A DNA stretch of 64,000 nucleotides from Desulfopila_A sp964446655. GTDB taxonomy: Bacteria; Desulfobacterota; Desulfobulbia; Desulfobulbales; Desulfocapsaceae. The stretch spans positions 37,026-101,025 of the forward strand of contig CAYUPL010000006.1 of NCBI GenBank assembly GCA_964446655.1, given 5' to 3'. Numbering within the stretch: position 1 is the stretch's first letter; each line of letters opens with the position of its first letter. Positions 37,008 through 46,281 of the stretch are shown piece after piece. The position numbers and the translations under genes were made by a program. Under the pieces are notes generated by a model. It did not search any database. It saw only the letters and a program-made list of their open reading frames with translations, and was not told where the DNA came from.

Positions 37008-37481
37008 ATGAAGCTTTTCAGAAAAACAGATATTTCACCCCTCGGCAGATCTTCGTCCCCAAAAGGCTTTACGTTGATTGAGCTGCTGGTTGTTCTTATT
37101 ATAATTGGAATTCTGGCAGGTTATATCGGTCCCAAGATTATGGGCCGCCCGGAAGAGGCCAAGAGAACCAAGGCGGCTATGCAGATAAAGGGACTGGAGA
37201 CCGCCCTGCATCTTTATAAGCTGGACAACGGTACTTATCCATCTACAGAGCAGGGCCTCCAGGCATTAGTGGCGCCACCGGAAAGCGGTAGATTGCCACC
37301 AAAATGGAGACAAGGTGGCTATTTGGAGAAGGCAACGGTGCCTCGGGACCCCTGGGGGAATGAATTTGTCTATCTCAGTCCCGGAGTAAATTCCGATTTT
37401 GACCTTATCTCCTATGGGTTGGATGGTGAGTCAGGCGGTGAAGGTGACAACGCCGATATCAATAATTGGGAAATTGAGTAA
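37008..37481 (+). CDS. gspG: GspG, major pseudopilin
   Basis: 157 aa with prepilin-type leader; peptidase cleavage expected in KG/FTLIELLVVLIIIG, conserved Glu5 present. C-terminal calcium-site region with WGNEFVYLSPG and DLISYGLDGESGGEGDNADI matches GspG. Forms the main shaft of the pseudopilus. The stop overlaps the start region of gspH. Confidence 0.94.
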   Translation: MKLFRKTDISPLGRSSSPKGFTLIELLVVLIIIGILAGYIGPKIMGRPEEAKRTKAAMQIKGLETALHLYKLDNGTYPSTEQGLQALVAPPESGRLPPKWRQGGYLEKATVPRDPWGNEFVYLSPGVNSDFDLISYGLDGESGGEGDNADINNWEIE

Positions 37482-38025
37482 TTTTTCCAGTGTATTGAAG
37501 TTGCCGTATAAAATCCTGGGTAGAAAAGTCTGTTCTGTCGATGCCGGCTTTACGTTGATGGAGCTCATTGTCGTCTGCATCCTGACGGCTCTTTTTCTGA
37601 CCGTGGCCGTTCCTACTCTGCGCAACACCCTCTATGTCAACGAGCTTGATGCGTCAGCACGTAAAATAGTGGGTACCATACAGGAGTTACGCCACCTTGC
37701 CGTGCGAGAGCATAAGGCCTACCTGCTCCACTTCGATCTTGATGAAAATCGGCTCTGGTATGAGCCTGACGGTACCCTGGATTCCTTTGCCGAAGAGCCG
37801 AAAACAGGGGTGCAGTTGCCTGACGGCATCAGGTTTATATCTGTTATACCACATTCGGGGAGTGCGGGACGCAGCGGAAAAACGACTCTGTGGGTCAGTA
37901 AACAGGGATATATGGACCAGACTCTCGTTCATCTCAGTGATACCGGCGGCAATACGCTGACTCTGTTTTTTTCCCCTTTTTCCGGATCAGCGAGGGTGTA
38001 TGATGGCTATGTTGAAGATTTATAG
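37474..38025 (+). CDS. gspH: GspH, minor pseudopilin
   Basis: About 183 aa. Prepilin motif AG/FTLMELIVVCILTAL, preceded by a long leader. The frame is open back to 37399, but that lies wholly inside gspG; the likely starts are TTG 37474, overlapping the gspG stop, or TTG 37495. No strong ribosome site marks either, so the start is uncertain. Typical H/FimT-like C-terminal region. It is followed by gspI with a 26 bp overlap. Confidence 0.85.
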   Translation: MSNFSSVLKLPYKILGRKVCSVDAGFTLMELIVVCILTALFLTVAVPTLRNTLYVNELDASARKIVGTIQELRHLAVREHKAYLLHFDLDENRLWYEPDGTLDSFAEEPKTGVQLPDGIRFISVIPHSGSAGRSGKTTLWVSKQGYMDQTLVHLSDTGGNTLTLFFSPFSGSARVYDGYVEDL

Positions 38026-38437
38026 GATGCATTCCGTGCTGCGCCTGCCACCCTCCTCCGGCTTTACTCTCCTGGAGGTTATGATTGCGGTTGCCATCCT
38101 GGCAATCACGCTGACTGTTCTTTTTGGATCACAGTCACAGAGCCTTTCTCTTGCCGCAGAGGCCAAGTTCAACACCCATGCTGCTTTTCTGATGCAGGAA
38201 AAACTGGCAGAGCTTGAAGCTGAACAGTCGGAGCTTTACAACGATGAAGGTGACTTTGGTGAAGCATATCCTGGCTTTCGCTGGAAAATAGAAATTGATG
38301 ATCTCTATCTTACGGAGTCTGAGATTCTTGCGGATATGGAAAGACCTCTTCGTCACGTCACCTTGACTATCCTCTGGAGCGACAGCCCGTTCAGCCATAC
38401 CGTTGACTATTATTTCCAGGAGAGCAACGGATTGTGA
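38000..38437 (+). CDS. gspI: GspI, minor pseudopilin
   Basis: 145 aa. Prepilin cleavage site SG/FTLLEVMIAVAILAI with Glu5. The tail region (FRWKIEIDD, RHVTLTILWSD) fits GspI, which nucleates the pseudopilus tip with GspJ and GspK. GAGGG at 37992-37996; ATG 38000, 38003 or 38009 are all possible. Overlaps gspH and gspJ. Confidence 0.88.
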   Translation: MMAMLKIYRMHSVLRLPPSSGFTLLEVMIAVAILAITLTVLFGSQSQSLSLAAEAKFNTHAAFLMQEKLAELEAEQSELYNDEGDFGEAYPGFRWKIEIDDLYLTESEILADMERPLRHVTLTILWSDSPFSHTVDYYFQESNGL

Positions 38438-39093
38438 AACTCGATACGGTTTTTTGGAGCAGGAGGGCGGGCTTTACATTGATGGAGCTGCTCATAGCTC
38501 TTATGATCTTTGCCGCAGTGATAAGTCTGACCTATGGCGCCTATAACACCACATTCAAGGTTATCGGCAACGCCGGTGCCAATTCCCAATACGGCGAGCG
38601 TGCCCGCATTACTTTGCAACGTATTGTTGATGACCTGGAATCTCTCTATCTCGGCAAAGATGGTGTCTTTGTGGGCGAGACTGCCGTCTATGGTGAATTT
38701 CGCCGGGACAGCCTCACTTTTACCTCGAGAGCACATCTCGTTTTTAATAAAAATGAAAACCCAAAAGGCTCTGCCGTGATTGCCTACACCACTGCGGAAC
38801 AGGACGATGAGGACCTGGTGCAGCTCTACCGTTCCGATGTCGCACTCTTACCCGGTGTGACGGCAGAAGAAGACAAAGGCTTCCTGTTGTGTGATGGGCT
38901 ACGTGAAGTCGCTTTTACCTATTTTGACAGGGACGGAAATGAATCCGAGACCTGGGCTTTCGACGGTGGAGCAGGCATTGGCAATAGCGACCTTCCTGTC
39001 ATGGTGAAGATCAGAATCGGTTTTGCCGATGAAGAGACGGAAGACGGTACCATTTACTTTTCAAGCGCTGTTGCTGTTGCATGGTCCAGGTAA
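38434..39093 (+). CDS. gspJ: GspJ, minor pseudopilin
   Basis: 219 aa. Prepilin motif AG/FTLMELLIALMIFAAV; GTG start overlapping the gspI stop by four bases. The C-terminal part (REVAFTYFDRDGNE, VKIRIGF) is typical of the J pseudopilin at the tip of the pseudopilus. Overlaps gspK by 13 bases. Confidence 0.9.
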   Translation: MKLDTVFWSRRAGFTLMELLIALMIFAAVISLTYGAYNTTFKVIGNAGANSQYGERARITLQRIVDDLESLYLGKDGVFVGETAVYGEFRRDSLTFTSRAHLVFNKNENPKGSAVIAYTTAEQDDEDLVQLYRSDVALLPGVTAEEDKGFLLCDGLREVAFTYFDRDGNESETWAFDGGAGIGNSDLPVMVKIRIGFADEETEDGTIYFSSAVAVAWSR

Positions 39094-40115
39094 AAGGTAT
39101 GGCTGAGCAAGGGAAAAATAGAATTCTGCACAACAACAGAGGAGTGGCTCTGCTTCTTGCGGTAACGGTTATCAGTCTGCTGGTGGCTGTAACCGTACAG
39201 TTTAGTAAAGATATGCGGCAGGAGCTGATGAGTTCTGCCAACCTGCTGGTTTCCGGCAAACAGGGAGTCATGGCGAAATCCGGCCACAATCTTGCCATAG
39301 CGATTTTGCAACAGGATGGCGGGGATAATAAGTATGATAGTTTGCATGACGCCTGGGCGCAGTTGGAAGATGGAGATTTTGCAGAGCTCTATGGCAGCGG
39401 CACGCTGAATATTACAATAGAAGATCTCAGCGGCAGATTGCAGCTTAATAGCCTTGTCAACTCCTCAGGCCGGGGAGGCGGAGATGCGGTTGCTGCTCAA
39501 AATAAAGAGGTGTTACGCCGGCTACTGCTTGCCGGCGACCAGAACGAAATGAGCGACGAGGATGCCGACATGATCGTTGCTGCCATTGTCGACTGGATTG
39601 ACGACGGTGATCAGGAAAGTGGAATTGAAGAAACGGAAAGCAGCTACTACCGCTCTCTTGAGCCGGCGTACTCTGCCAGGAACGGACCAATGGAGTTTAT
39701 TGAGGAACTTCTGTTGATTCGTGGTATAACATCGGATTTATATTACGGTAATGATGCTTTTCCCGGATTGCATCATCTTGTAACTGTGCATGGCGATGAT
39801 GGTAAAATAAATATTAACACGGCACCCTCTGATGTTCTACAGGCATTGAGCGAAGATATGACAACTGAAATGGTCGAAGACCTGCTGGCTTTTCGTCAAC
39901 AGAGGGAGAATAAAGATCAGTTACAAAGTTCGGGATGGTATAAAGACCGGCCATGGGGACCAGTTGTTAATATTGATGATATTGTAGGCATATCTGGCAG
40001 GTATTTTACTATACAGGTCACGGCGGAACATAATCAGATGAGTAAAACTCTGGAGACAGTGGTAGAGCGGCAAAACGGTAATCCGATCACCATGATCAGC
40101 AGAAAGATCGAGTAG
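39081..40115 (+). CDS. gspK: GspK, minor pseudopilin tip protein
   Basis: 344 aa. The N-terminal segment NRG/VALLLAVTVISLLVAV is prepilin-like but lacks the Glu at position +5, which is diagnostic for GspK. The large head includes the helix-hairpin-helix region KININTAPSDVLQAL. Caps the pseudopilus. Normal length for the family. Confidence 0.92.
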   Translation: MVQVKGMAEQGKNRILHNNRGVALLLAVTVISLLVAVTVQFSKDMRQELMSSANLLVSGKQGVMAKSGHNLAIAILQQDGGDNKYDSLHDAWAQLEDGDFAELYGSGTLNITIEDLSGRLQLNSLVNSSGRGGGDAVAAQNKEVLRRLLLAGDQNEMSDEDADMIVAAIVDWIDDGDQESGIEETESSYYRSLEPAYSARNGPMEFIEELLLIRGITSDLYYGNDAFPGLHHLVTVHGDDGKININTAPSDVLQALSEDMTTEMVEDLLAFRQQRENKDQLQSSGWYKDRPWGPVVNIDDIVGISGRYFTIQVTAEHNQMSKTLETVVERQNGNPITMISRKIE

Positions 40116-40119
40116 AAAT

Positions 40120-41604
40120 ATGGCACAGAGACTTTTATCCATAGATATTCGCGAAGATGTGGTCTGCGGAGTTTTGCTTGCCGTTGCCGGAAAATCGGTG
40201 ATAGTTGCAGGTTGCGGTATTGCCGTACCGTCGGGCGGACAGTCTCTTGCTGAGCTGGTGACGGAGGTGCTTGATCACGTCGGGTATAGTGGCGAAGCAT
40301 GCCGGGTCAGCTTCGGTGCGGAGAATTTCTTCTTTCGTAATCTCTCTTTTCCCTTTCACGATAAAAAAAAGATCGACAAAATTTTACCTATTGAGCTGGA
40401 AGATACCACCATTGTCGATATGGAGGATGTGGTGATCGACAGCCTGGTCACCGGCAAAAAAGGTGACCAGTCCGCAGTTGTCGCGGCGATGATTGACAGA
40501 GTTTTTCTGGGTGAGCAGCTGGATGAACTGGCCTCTCTTGGGCTTGATCCGGAAATTGTGGCCATTTCTCATGTGCAGACGGCTTTGCAGTTGTCGCGCA
40601 AAAGAAGCGATTCGTCTTTTGTTCTGCTTGATGCCGGTTGCAGAAGAGCTACCATCTATGTCATGGTGGGGGGTAGAATGCGTCTGGTCCGCACCATGGT
40701 TTTTGATGACGGCAGCAGGGCCAATTTTCGTATTGATAAAAACTCGCAGCAGATTTCCGCGGAGAGGCCTGATAAAATAGAACAGACCATTGCCTGGATG
40801 TGTGTAGGGATACGCCATACTCTCTTCGTTCTTGACGATCTTGAGCGGGATTTGCCGCTGTTTCTCACAGGAGCTCTTGCCGATGTCCGCAACAGCAGAG
40901 AAATGATTGCTGAAAATCTGGGTTCTGAAGTCCTGCACCTTGATCTGGTTCAACCGCCTGTCAAATTAGGGCAAGGCTGTGGTTTGTGGCGCGCCGATAT
41001 CATGACCAGTGCCCTGGCTCTATGCCTTCGTTCAGGGAGGAACCAGGCCGGCTTCAATTTTCGCAAAGACGAATTCAGCAGACAGATATCCTTTGAGAGG
41101 TACCGCAGGCTTATTCCCCGGCTTGGTGCACCGTTGCTTCTCTGTGTTCTTATATTAACGGCTTACCTGTGGAATGATTATACCGTACGAGAGAAAAAAC
41201 TGCTGTCTTTGAAAGAAAGGGGCAATGCGATCTTTGCCGAAACTCTTCCCGAGGTACAGAGGATTGTCGATCCGGTACAGCAGCTTAAGGTGGAAATACG
41301 GCAAATGCGTCAGGGAATGCTGGGAGATGCCATGTTGCAGTCCGATGCCAATATCCTCGATCTGCTGGCGGAAATATCCACACGTATTCCTTCTTCCATA
41401 AATGTTCATGTTGTACGGATGGTGGCCGACCGTAGCGGTGTCCTTCTTCGCGGTTTGACCGACAACTTCAATAGTGTCGATGGGTTGAAAAAAGTTCTGG
41501 AAAACTCGAGCTATTTCAATACAGTAACAATTAATTCGGCTAATCTGGCTACCGGAGGTTCGGGTATTCGCTTCGAACTCAGGCTGGAGTTGAACAGAGG
41601 CTGA
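40120..41604 (+). CDS. gspL: GspL-like, actin-like cytoplasmic/inner-membrane subunit
   Basis: 494 aa. The N-terminal cytoplasmic domain (MAQRLLSIDIREDVV, FVLLDAGCRRATIYVMVGG) is actin-like and PilM-related; a single TM is at about 333-352, and the C-terminal periplasmic part ends in a ferredoxin-like domain. Its C-terminal section is PilN-like, so the protein combines the PilM and PilN layouts. Position before gspM supports GspL, which links GspE with GspM. Confidence 0.85.
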   Translation: MAQRLLSIDIREDVVCGVLLAVAGKSVIVAGCGIAVPSGGQSLAELVTEVLDHVGYSGEACRVSFGAENFFFRNLSFPFHDKKKIDKILPIELEDTTIVDMEDVVIDSLVTGKKGDQSAVVAAMIDRVFLGEQLDELASLGLDPEIVAISHVQTALQLSRKRSDSSFVLLDAGCRRATIYVMVGGRMRLVRTMVFDDGSRANFRIDKNSQQISAERPDKIEQTIAWMCVGIRHTLFVLDDLERDLPLFLTGALADVRNSREMIAENLGSEVLHLDLVQPPVKLGQGCGLWRADIMTSALALCLRSGRNQAGFNFRKDEFSRQISFERYRRLIPRLGAPLLLCVLILTAYLWNDYTVREKKLLSLKERGNAIFAETLPEVQRIVDPVQQLKVEIRQMRQGMLGDAMLQSDANILDLLAEISTRIPSSINVHVVRMVADRSGVLLRGLTDNFNSVDGLKKVLENSSYFNTVTINSANLATGGSGIRFELRLELNRG

Positions 41605-41605
41605 T

Positions 41606-42175
41606 ATGACTGGTAAATATATCAGAGAGCTAAAAGAGAGATCTGGTTTTGATAAACTTGAGCCTCGGGAAAAGCTGATAATATTTATCGGTTTGTGTTT
41701 TCTCCTGGTTTTTGCCCTGCTGCAGTTTGTTGTTACGCCCTATCTTGATGCAGATAAACGGCTTGATTCTGCAATCGCCCAGAAAGAGGCCGAGCTGATT
41801 GAGTTGCAGCTGCTCCAGCAGGAGTATCGCAGCCTCATGGCGGAGGCAGGCGGTATCAGTGAGCAGCTGCAGAAGAGATCGTCTGCTTTTTCGCTTTTCT
41901 CATTTCTTGACGAGCAGGCGTCTGGTGCCGATGTTAAGGAATATATCGGTTATATGAGACCGTCAACGTTTGACGGGGACGGCGAATTTATCGAGTCATT
42001 GGTGGAAATGAGGCTCCAGGGTATACCACTCCAAAAGCTTGTTGCATTTCTTGATTTGATAGAATCGCCTGACAATGTAGTTTCAATTAAACGAATATCA
42101 ATTCAGGAGAGTGGACAGGACAAGGGGCTTCTCGAGGTGATACTTCAGATAGTGACTTTTGTGGAAAACGGCTGA
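41606..42175 (+). CDS. gspM: GspM-like assembly-platform protein
   Basis: 189 aa with one TM near 28-47 and a short coiled coil, then a ferredoxin-like periplasmic domain. Sequence similarity is low, as usual in this family; the size, topology and place after gspL support the call. Ends 2 bp before gspN. Confidence 0.78.
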   Translation: MTGKYIRELKERSGFDKLEPREKLIIFIGLCFLLVFALLQFVVTPYLDADKRLDSAIAQKEAELIELQLLQQEYRSLMAEAGGISEQLQKRSSAFSLFSFLDEQASGADVKEYIGYMRPSTFDGDGEFIESLVEMRLQGIPLQKLVAFLDLIESPDNVVSIKRISIQESGQDKGLLEVILQIVTFVENG

Positions 42176-42177
42176 GA

Positions 42178-43062
42178 ATGGCACAATCGAAAAAAGAGAC
42201 GATCTATTGGTCAGCAGTGGTGTTCTACGGGATTCTTCTCGCCGGGACACTTCTGTATCTACGCTTTCCCACGGATAAGTTTCGTCAATTCTGCTGTAAT
42301 TTCGTAGAAGAGAAGGTTCCCGGGGTGGCATGTACCATCGGCGAGATAGGTTATGGGTTTCCGAAGGCGCTCATTTTTGAGGATATCCAGCTGAGTGATG
42401 ATACTGCCGGCACTACTCTTTTTTATGAAGACCAGCGTCTAGTCCTTAGACCGGTGTGGCGTAATCCAACCAGGGAGTTCGATATAGAGAGTTCCGCCTT
42501 TGGCGGGCATCACACGGTGAGATTGAAAAGCTCCGCCGAGACAAATACATTAGAATTAACTGATCTGAAGATTAAAAATCTGGACCTTGCCAGGTTGGCC
42601 TACCTGGGCCGTAAGCTTGACAGGAATGTCAGTGGCATTCTGACAGCAAGTGGTTCGGCGATTTTGACGAGATCAGGCCTTGAACCGGTTACTGCTTCAG
42701 GGGAGATGCAGGTTAAAGACGGCGCATTTACCTTGCACAGGCCGATACTGGAGCTTGATACCATGGCTCTTGATACTGGTTCCTGCAAAGTTGCTCTGCA
42801 GGACAAACGCTTGGAAATCACCGAAGGCACAATCGGTAATAGCAAGATCAACGCTGTTTTTACAGGTGCAATACAACTGCTTGAGCCGTGGCTTGCCGCA
42901 GAAATCAGTTTGCAGGGGGAGCTTTCACCTCTTCCTCCGCTCTATCAGGAAAACAGGCAGTTACAAGCCATCGTTACGCGCATGCAGAGGCAAGGTAATA
43001 CCAAAGTGCTGCCCTTCACCGTGGGGGGAACCATTGGACGGCCGACTTTTGTTTTTGAATGA
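42178..43062 (+). CDS. gspN: GspN-family protein
   Basis: 294 aa, N-terminal TM (about 10-27) and a beta-rich periplasmic region (about 30-294) with lipid-transfer/AsmA-like repeats (SSAFGGHHTVRL, ASGSAILTRSGLEPV). Fits the type II secretion GspN family, present in only some systems. Name is based on position and topology; detailed role unknown. Confidence 0.75.
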   Translation: MAQSKKETIYWSAVVFYGILLAGTLLYLRFPTDKFRQFCCNFVEEKVPGVACTIGEIGYGFPKALIFEDIQLSDDTAGTTLFYEDQRLVLRPVWRNPTREFDIESSAFGGHHTVRLKSSAETNTLELTDLKIKNLDLARLAYLGRKLDRNVSGILTASGSAILTRSGLEPVTASGEMQVKDGAFTLHRPILELDTMALDTGSCKVALQDKRLEITEGTIGNSKINAVFTGAIQLLEPWLAAEISLQGELSPLPPLYQENRQLQAIVTRMQRQGNTKVLPFTVGGTIGRPTFVFE

Positions 43063-43092
43063 TGAGACCCGGTTTTTGGAACGAATGAAAAG

Positions 43093-43884
43093 ATGTTAAA
43101 AAACATATCACGTATATTACCGTTTTTCATCGTCACTCTGCTGTGTATAGGTGCGGTTGAGCTGTTCTATAGCATGGCGGAGCGCTATCTCCTTGTGGTG
43201 GATCAAGAAAAAGCAGGGCCGGCTATTGTGGCAGAAGAGGGCAGTAGGACTGATAGTACAATTGAAAGGCACCAGGACTACAGTGTCATTGTGGAAAGAA
43301 ATCTGTTTCAGTCCTATATGGTGGAAGAACAGCCGGAGACTGTTGCAGAGACGAATCCGCTCGAAGGTCTGGAGACAAGCACGCTCGATCTTGTTCTTAT
43401 GGGCACCATAACCGGCCCGGAAGGACGTAGTAGAGCCGTTATTCTCGACAAAAAAAAGAATAAGCAGGATATTTACTATCAGGGTGATGTTATAGAGGGA
43501 GCAGAGGTTAAGGAAATACTACGCGGTAAGATTATTCTCAACTATCAGAACAAAGATCAGGTTCTCGATATGACTGAAGCTGCCACCATGCGGCCGGTGG
43601 TTGAAGAGGCAGCCGTTTCTCCAAGCGCCCCATCACGACGTGTTGTTGTACCACCGACAACAGAGCAGCAGAGACGAAGAATCGTTCCGTCGGATATGCA
43701 ACCTGGCGACGTTATACCGGAGGATCAATCAGGCTATGATGACGCCGGCCAGGAAAACTTTGAGGAGCAAATAATAGAAGAACCGGAATTACCGGACGAA
43801 AATTTCGAGCCCGAACCGATTGAGCCGGAGTTAGAGGTGCTTGAGGATGCTCCCGGTCCTGAAATGGAGCAACCCAGTTTTTAA
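43093..43884 (+). CDS. gspC: GspC-like protein
   Basis: 263 aa. N-terminal TM (about 8-30) and a homology-region domain (about 75-165; VERNLFQSYM, LVLMGTITGPEGRSRAVILDK) that contacts GspD in the family. No PDZ domain is visible; instead the last 90 residues are very acidic and rich in Pro and Glu (EEPELPDENFEPEPIEPELE). Links the inner-membrane platform with the secretin. Confidence 0.8.
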   Translation: MLKNISRILPFFIVTLLCIGAVELFYSMAERYLLVVDQEKAGPAIVAEEGSRTDSTIERHQDYSVIVERNLFQSYMVEEQPETVAETNPLEGLETSTLDLVLMGTITGPEGRSRAVILDKKKNKQDIYYQGDVIEGAEVKEILRGKIILNYQNKDQVLDMTEAATMRPVVEEAAVSPSAPSRRVVVPPTTEQQRRRIVPSDMQPGDVIPEDQSGYDDAGQENFEEQIIEEPELPDENFEPEPIEPELEVLEDAPGPEMEQPSF

Positions 43885-44000
43885 ACTGAATCGGCAATGA
43901 GCCGTTTATACCTGGAAACCAGGGAATTGACTGGAACAGCGGAAATGCGAGAGAGAAATGAGTCTCCCCGCGAATGAGAACATAGAGGAATCTGACAGAA

Positions 44001-46274
44001 ATGCGGACACGACAACCTGGAAGAATAGTGATCTTTTTCACCGTGATGCTATCGCTGTTTATCGGTATGGCTGGTGGTGCGGCGGCACAGACGAGCTCAC
44101 CCCAGAGCCAGCGATTTATCACAATAGACTTTGAAAATGTCGATATCCTTTTATTTATAAAATATATAAGTGAGCTGACTGGAAAGAACTTTATAATTGA
44201 TAAAACAGTCAAGGGTACCGTTACCATTATTTCTCCCACCAAAATATCAGAAGAAGAGGCCTACCGGGTTTTTGAGTCGGTTCTGGACGTACACGGCTAC
44301 ACAACGGTGGAAACAGGTGCCGTCACTAAAATCATTCCCGCAGTGAAGGCGCGTTCGGAAAATATCCGTACATTTCGTTCCGATCTGGCGCAGCATCCGG
44401 AAGATAAAATCGTAACCCAGTTGATACCTTTAAAATACACCACACCCGATGAGATCAAGGCAGTGCTTGCTCCGCTGGTTTCGAAAACATCGGTCATGAT
44501 TGCCCATACCCAGTCGGGTATTCTGATCGTGACGGAAACACTTTCCAATATCCAGCGCCTCATTGCCATAATTGATGCCATCGACGTCGCCTATACGGGA
44601 GAGGATATTGTTGTGCTACCGCTGCAGTATGCCTCGGCGGAAACGGTTGCCAAAGTACTGACGCCGCTGTTTCAGAAAGCCGGGGCTCCCCAGCCCCAGC
44701 AAAGAGGAGGGGCCCGGCCGCAGGCAACCGCCATCAAGATAGTGCCCTACGAGCGTATAAATGCCATCATAGTCGTGGCAACACCGGCGGATATAGAACG
44801 TGTCAACCGGCTGGTGAAAGTTCTCGATTCGGAAATGCGAAAGGACAGCGGCAATATCCATGTTCACTATCTTCAGCATGCCAGGGCGGAGGATATGGCC
44901 AAGGTGCTTAATTTCCTTCCAGCTCAGACGGCTACTACTCCAGAGGGCCAAGGTGTTGCGCCGGCAATCTCCAAAGATGTCAAAATCATGTCCGATGAGG
45001 AAACCAATTCCCTGATTATTAATGCTTCGCGTAATGAGTTCAATGTCCTGGCCGAGGTCATCGAAAAGCTTGATATCCCGCGACGTATGGTCTATCTCGA
45101 GGCTCTTATTCTGGAGGTCAACACCACCAAAGATTTTGAAGTTGGAGTTGAATGGGCTCTTGGTGGAAAATTTTCTAATGATACCGGTACGGCGGTGAGT
45201 GGATTCAGCGGTGACAGTCCGCCGTTTGGCCTGCTGAGTACTATTGGCGAAGCTTCACCTTCATCTGCAACCGGAATGACTGTAGGGCTCATAAAGCAGG
45301 GTATCAAAATTGGTGGTATCACATTTCCCAATATTGGCGCTGTCCTGCGTGCTTATAAAAACGATTCGGATATTAACATCGTTTCCACACCCCAGATACT
45401 GACCACCGATAATAAAAAGGCGGAGATCAGTGTGGGTGAAAATGTTCCTTTTCAAACCAGTGGTTTTGTAACGGAGAATGATGCCAGTTTTGAAAATTTT
45501 GAATATCGGGATGTGTCTACTAAACTCAGTATTACACCACAGATCAATCAGGCGGATACCCTGCGCCTTGATATCCAGACCGAAGTTGTCAAACTTAAAT
45601 CCAATGTCAATTTGCGCCCGGAGACATTTCGACGTACCGTGGATACCACCGTGATTGTGAGCGACAATGAGACGGTTGTGATAGGCGGAATAATTGGCCA
45701 GGACACCAATGACTCCAACACTCAGGTTCCTTTGCTTGGCGACATCCCTTTTCTTGGCTGGCTTTTCAAAAGCGAGAATAAGCGTGATACCCAGACAAAT
45801 ATGTTTATCTTCATCACTCCCCGTATTATCAAAAATCCGGCGGACCTGGCCAGCGTCACTGTAAAAAAAGAGGCCCAGATAGGTGAAGTCATGCCGCAGA
45901 TTAAGAATAATCTTTTTCGGGAAGCTGATGTAGGTCATGCATTACATTTAGCTGAGACTGGTTTTGATAAGATGAAAGCGGGACTGAACGGTGAGGCCAA
46001 GGAGTATTTTCTTGAGGCTCTTGCCATTGACCCACAAAACCCATATGCCCTTTATAATCTTGGCGTGATCTATGAAAGTGAAGGCAAAAAAGCCGAAGCG
46101 ACCGCCAGCTATCAGAAGGTTATCTTGACTGATACCAGCATGACAGCTGCGGATTCGACAGATCCCTCAAAAGTAGGCATTCCCCTTCTTCAGCTTGCCC
46201 GCGAACGGCTGGAAAGTATGCAGCGGGTTGAAAGCGAAGAAAAAGAGTTGTTTCAAGAGGAATATCAGAGATAG
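44001..46274 (+). CDS. gspD: GspD secretin with C-terminal TPR-like tail
   Basis: 757 aa outer-membrane secretin. Signal peptide of about 30 residues, N0-N3 domains (about 40-340), and the secretin core (about 400-640) with SVGENVPFQTSG, VVIGGIIGQDT and VPLLGDIPFLGWLF. After the core are about 110 residues with a tetratricopeptide repeat (EYFLEALAIDPQNPYALYNLG) and a charged end, not usual for GspD. The tail may replace the pilotin-binding S domain (inference). Start ATG 44001 after about 115 bp from gspC. Confidence 0.93.
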   Translation: MRTRQPGRIVIFFTVMLSLFIGMAGGAAAQTSSPQSQRFITIDFENVDILLFIKYISELTGKNFIIDKTVKGTVTIISPTKISEEEAYRVFESVLDVHGYTTVETGAVTKIIPAVKARSENIRTFRSDLAQHPEDKIVTQLIPLKYTTPDEIKAVLAPLVSKTSVMIAHTQSGILIVTETLSNIQRLIAIIDAIDVAYTGEDIVVLPLQYASAETVAKVLTPLFQKAGAPQPQQRGGARPQATAIKIVPYERINAIIVVATPADIERVNRLVKVLDSEMRKDSGNIHVHYLQHARAEDMAKVLNFLPAQTATTPEGQGVAPAISKDVKIMSDEETNSLIINASRNEFNVLAEVIEKLDIPRRMVYLEALILEVNTTKDFEVGVEWALGGKFSNDTGTAVSGFSGDSPPFGLLSTIGEASPSSATGMTVGLIKQGIKIGGITFPNIGAVLRAYKNDSDINIVSTPQILTTDNKKAEISVGENVPFQTSGFVTENDASFENFEYRDVSTKLSITPQINQADTLRLDIQTEVVKLKSNVNLRPETFRRTVDTTVIVSDNETVVIGGIIGQDTNDSNTQVPLLGDIPFLGWLFKSENKRDTQTNMFIFITPRIIKNPADLASVTVKKEAQIGEVMPQIKNNLFREADVGHALHLAETGFDKMKAGLNGEAKEYFLEALAIDPQNPYALYNLGVIYESEGKKAEATASYQKVILTDTSMTAADSTDPSKVGIPLLQLARERLESMQRVESEEKELFQEEYQR

Positions 46275-46281
46275 TCGCGCC

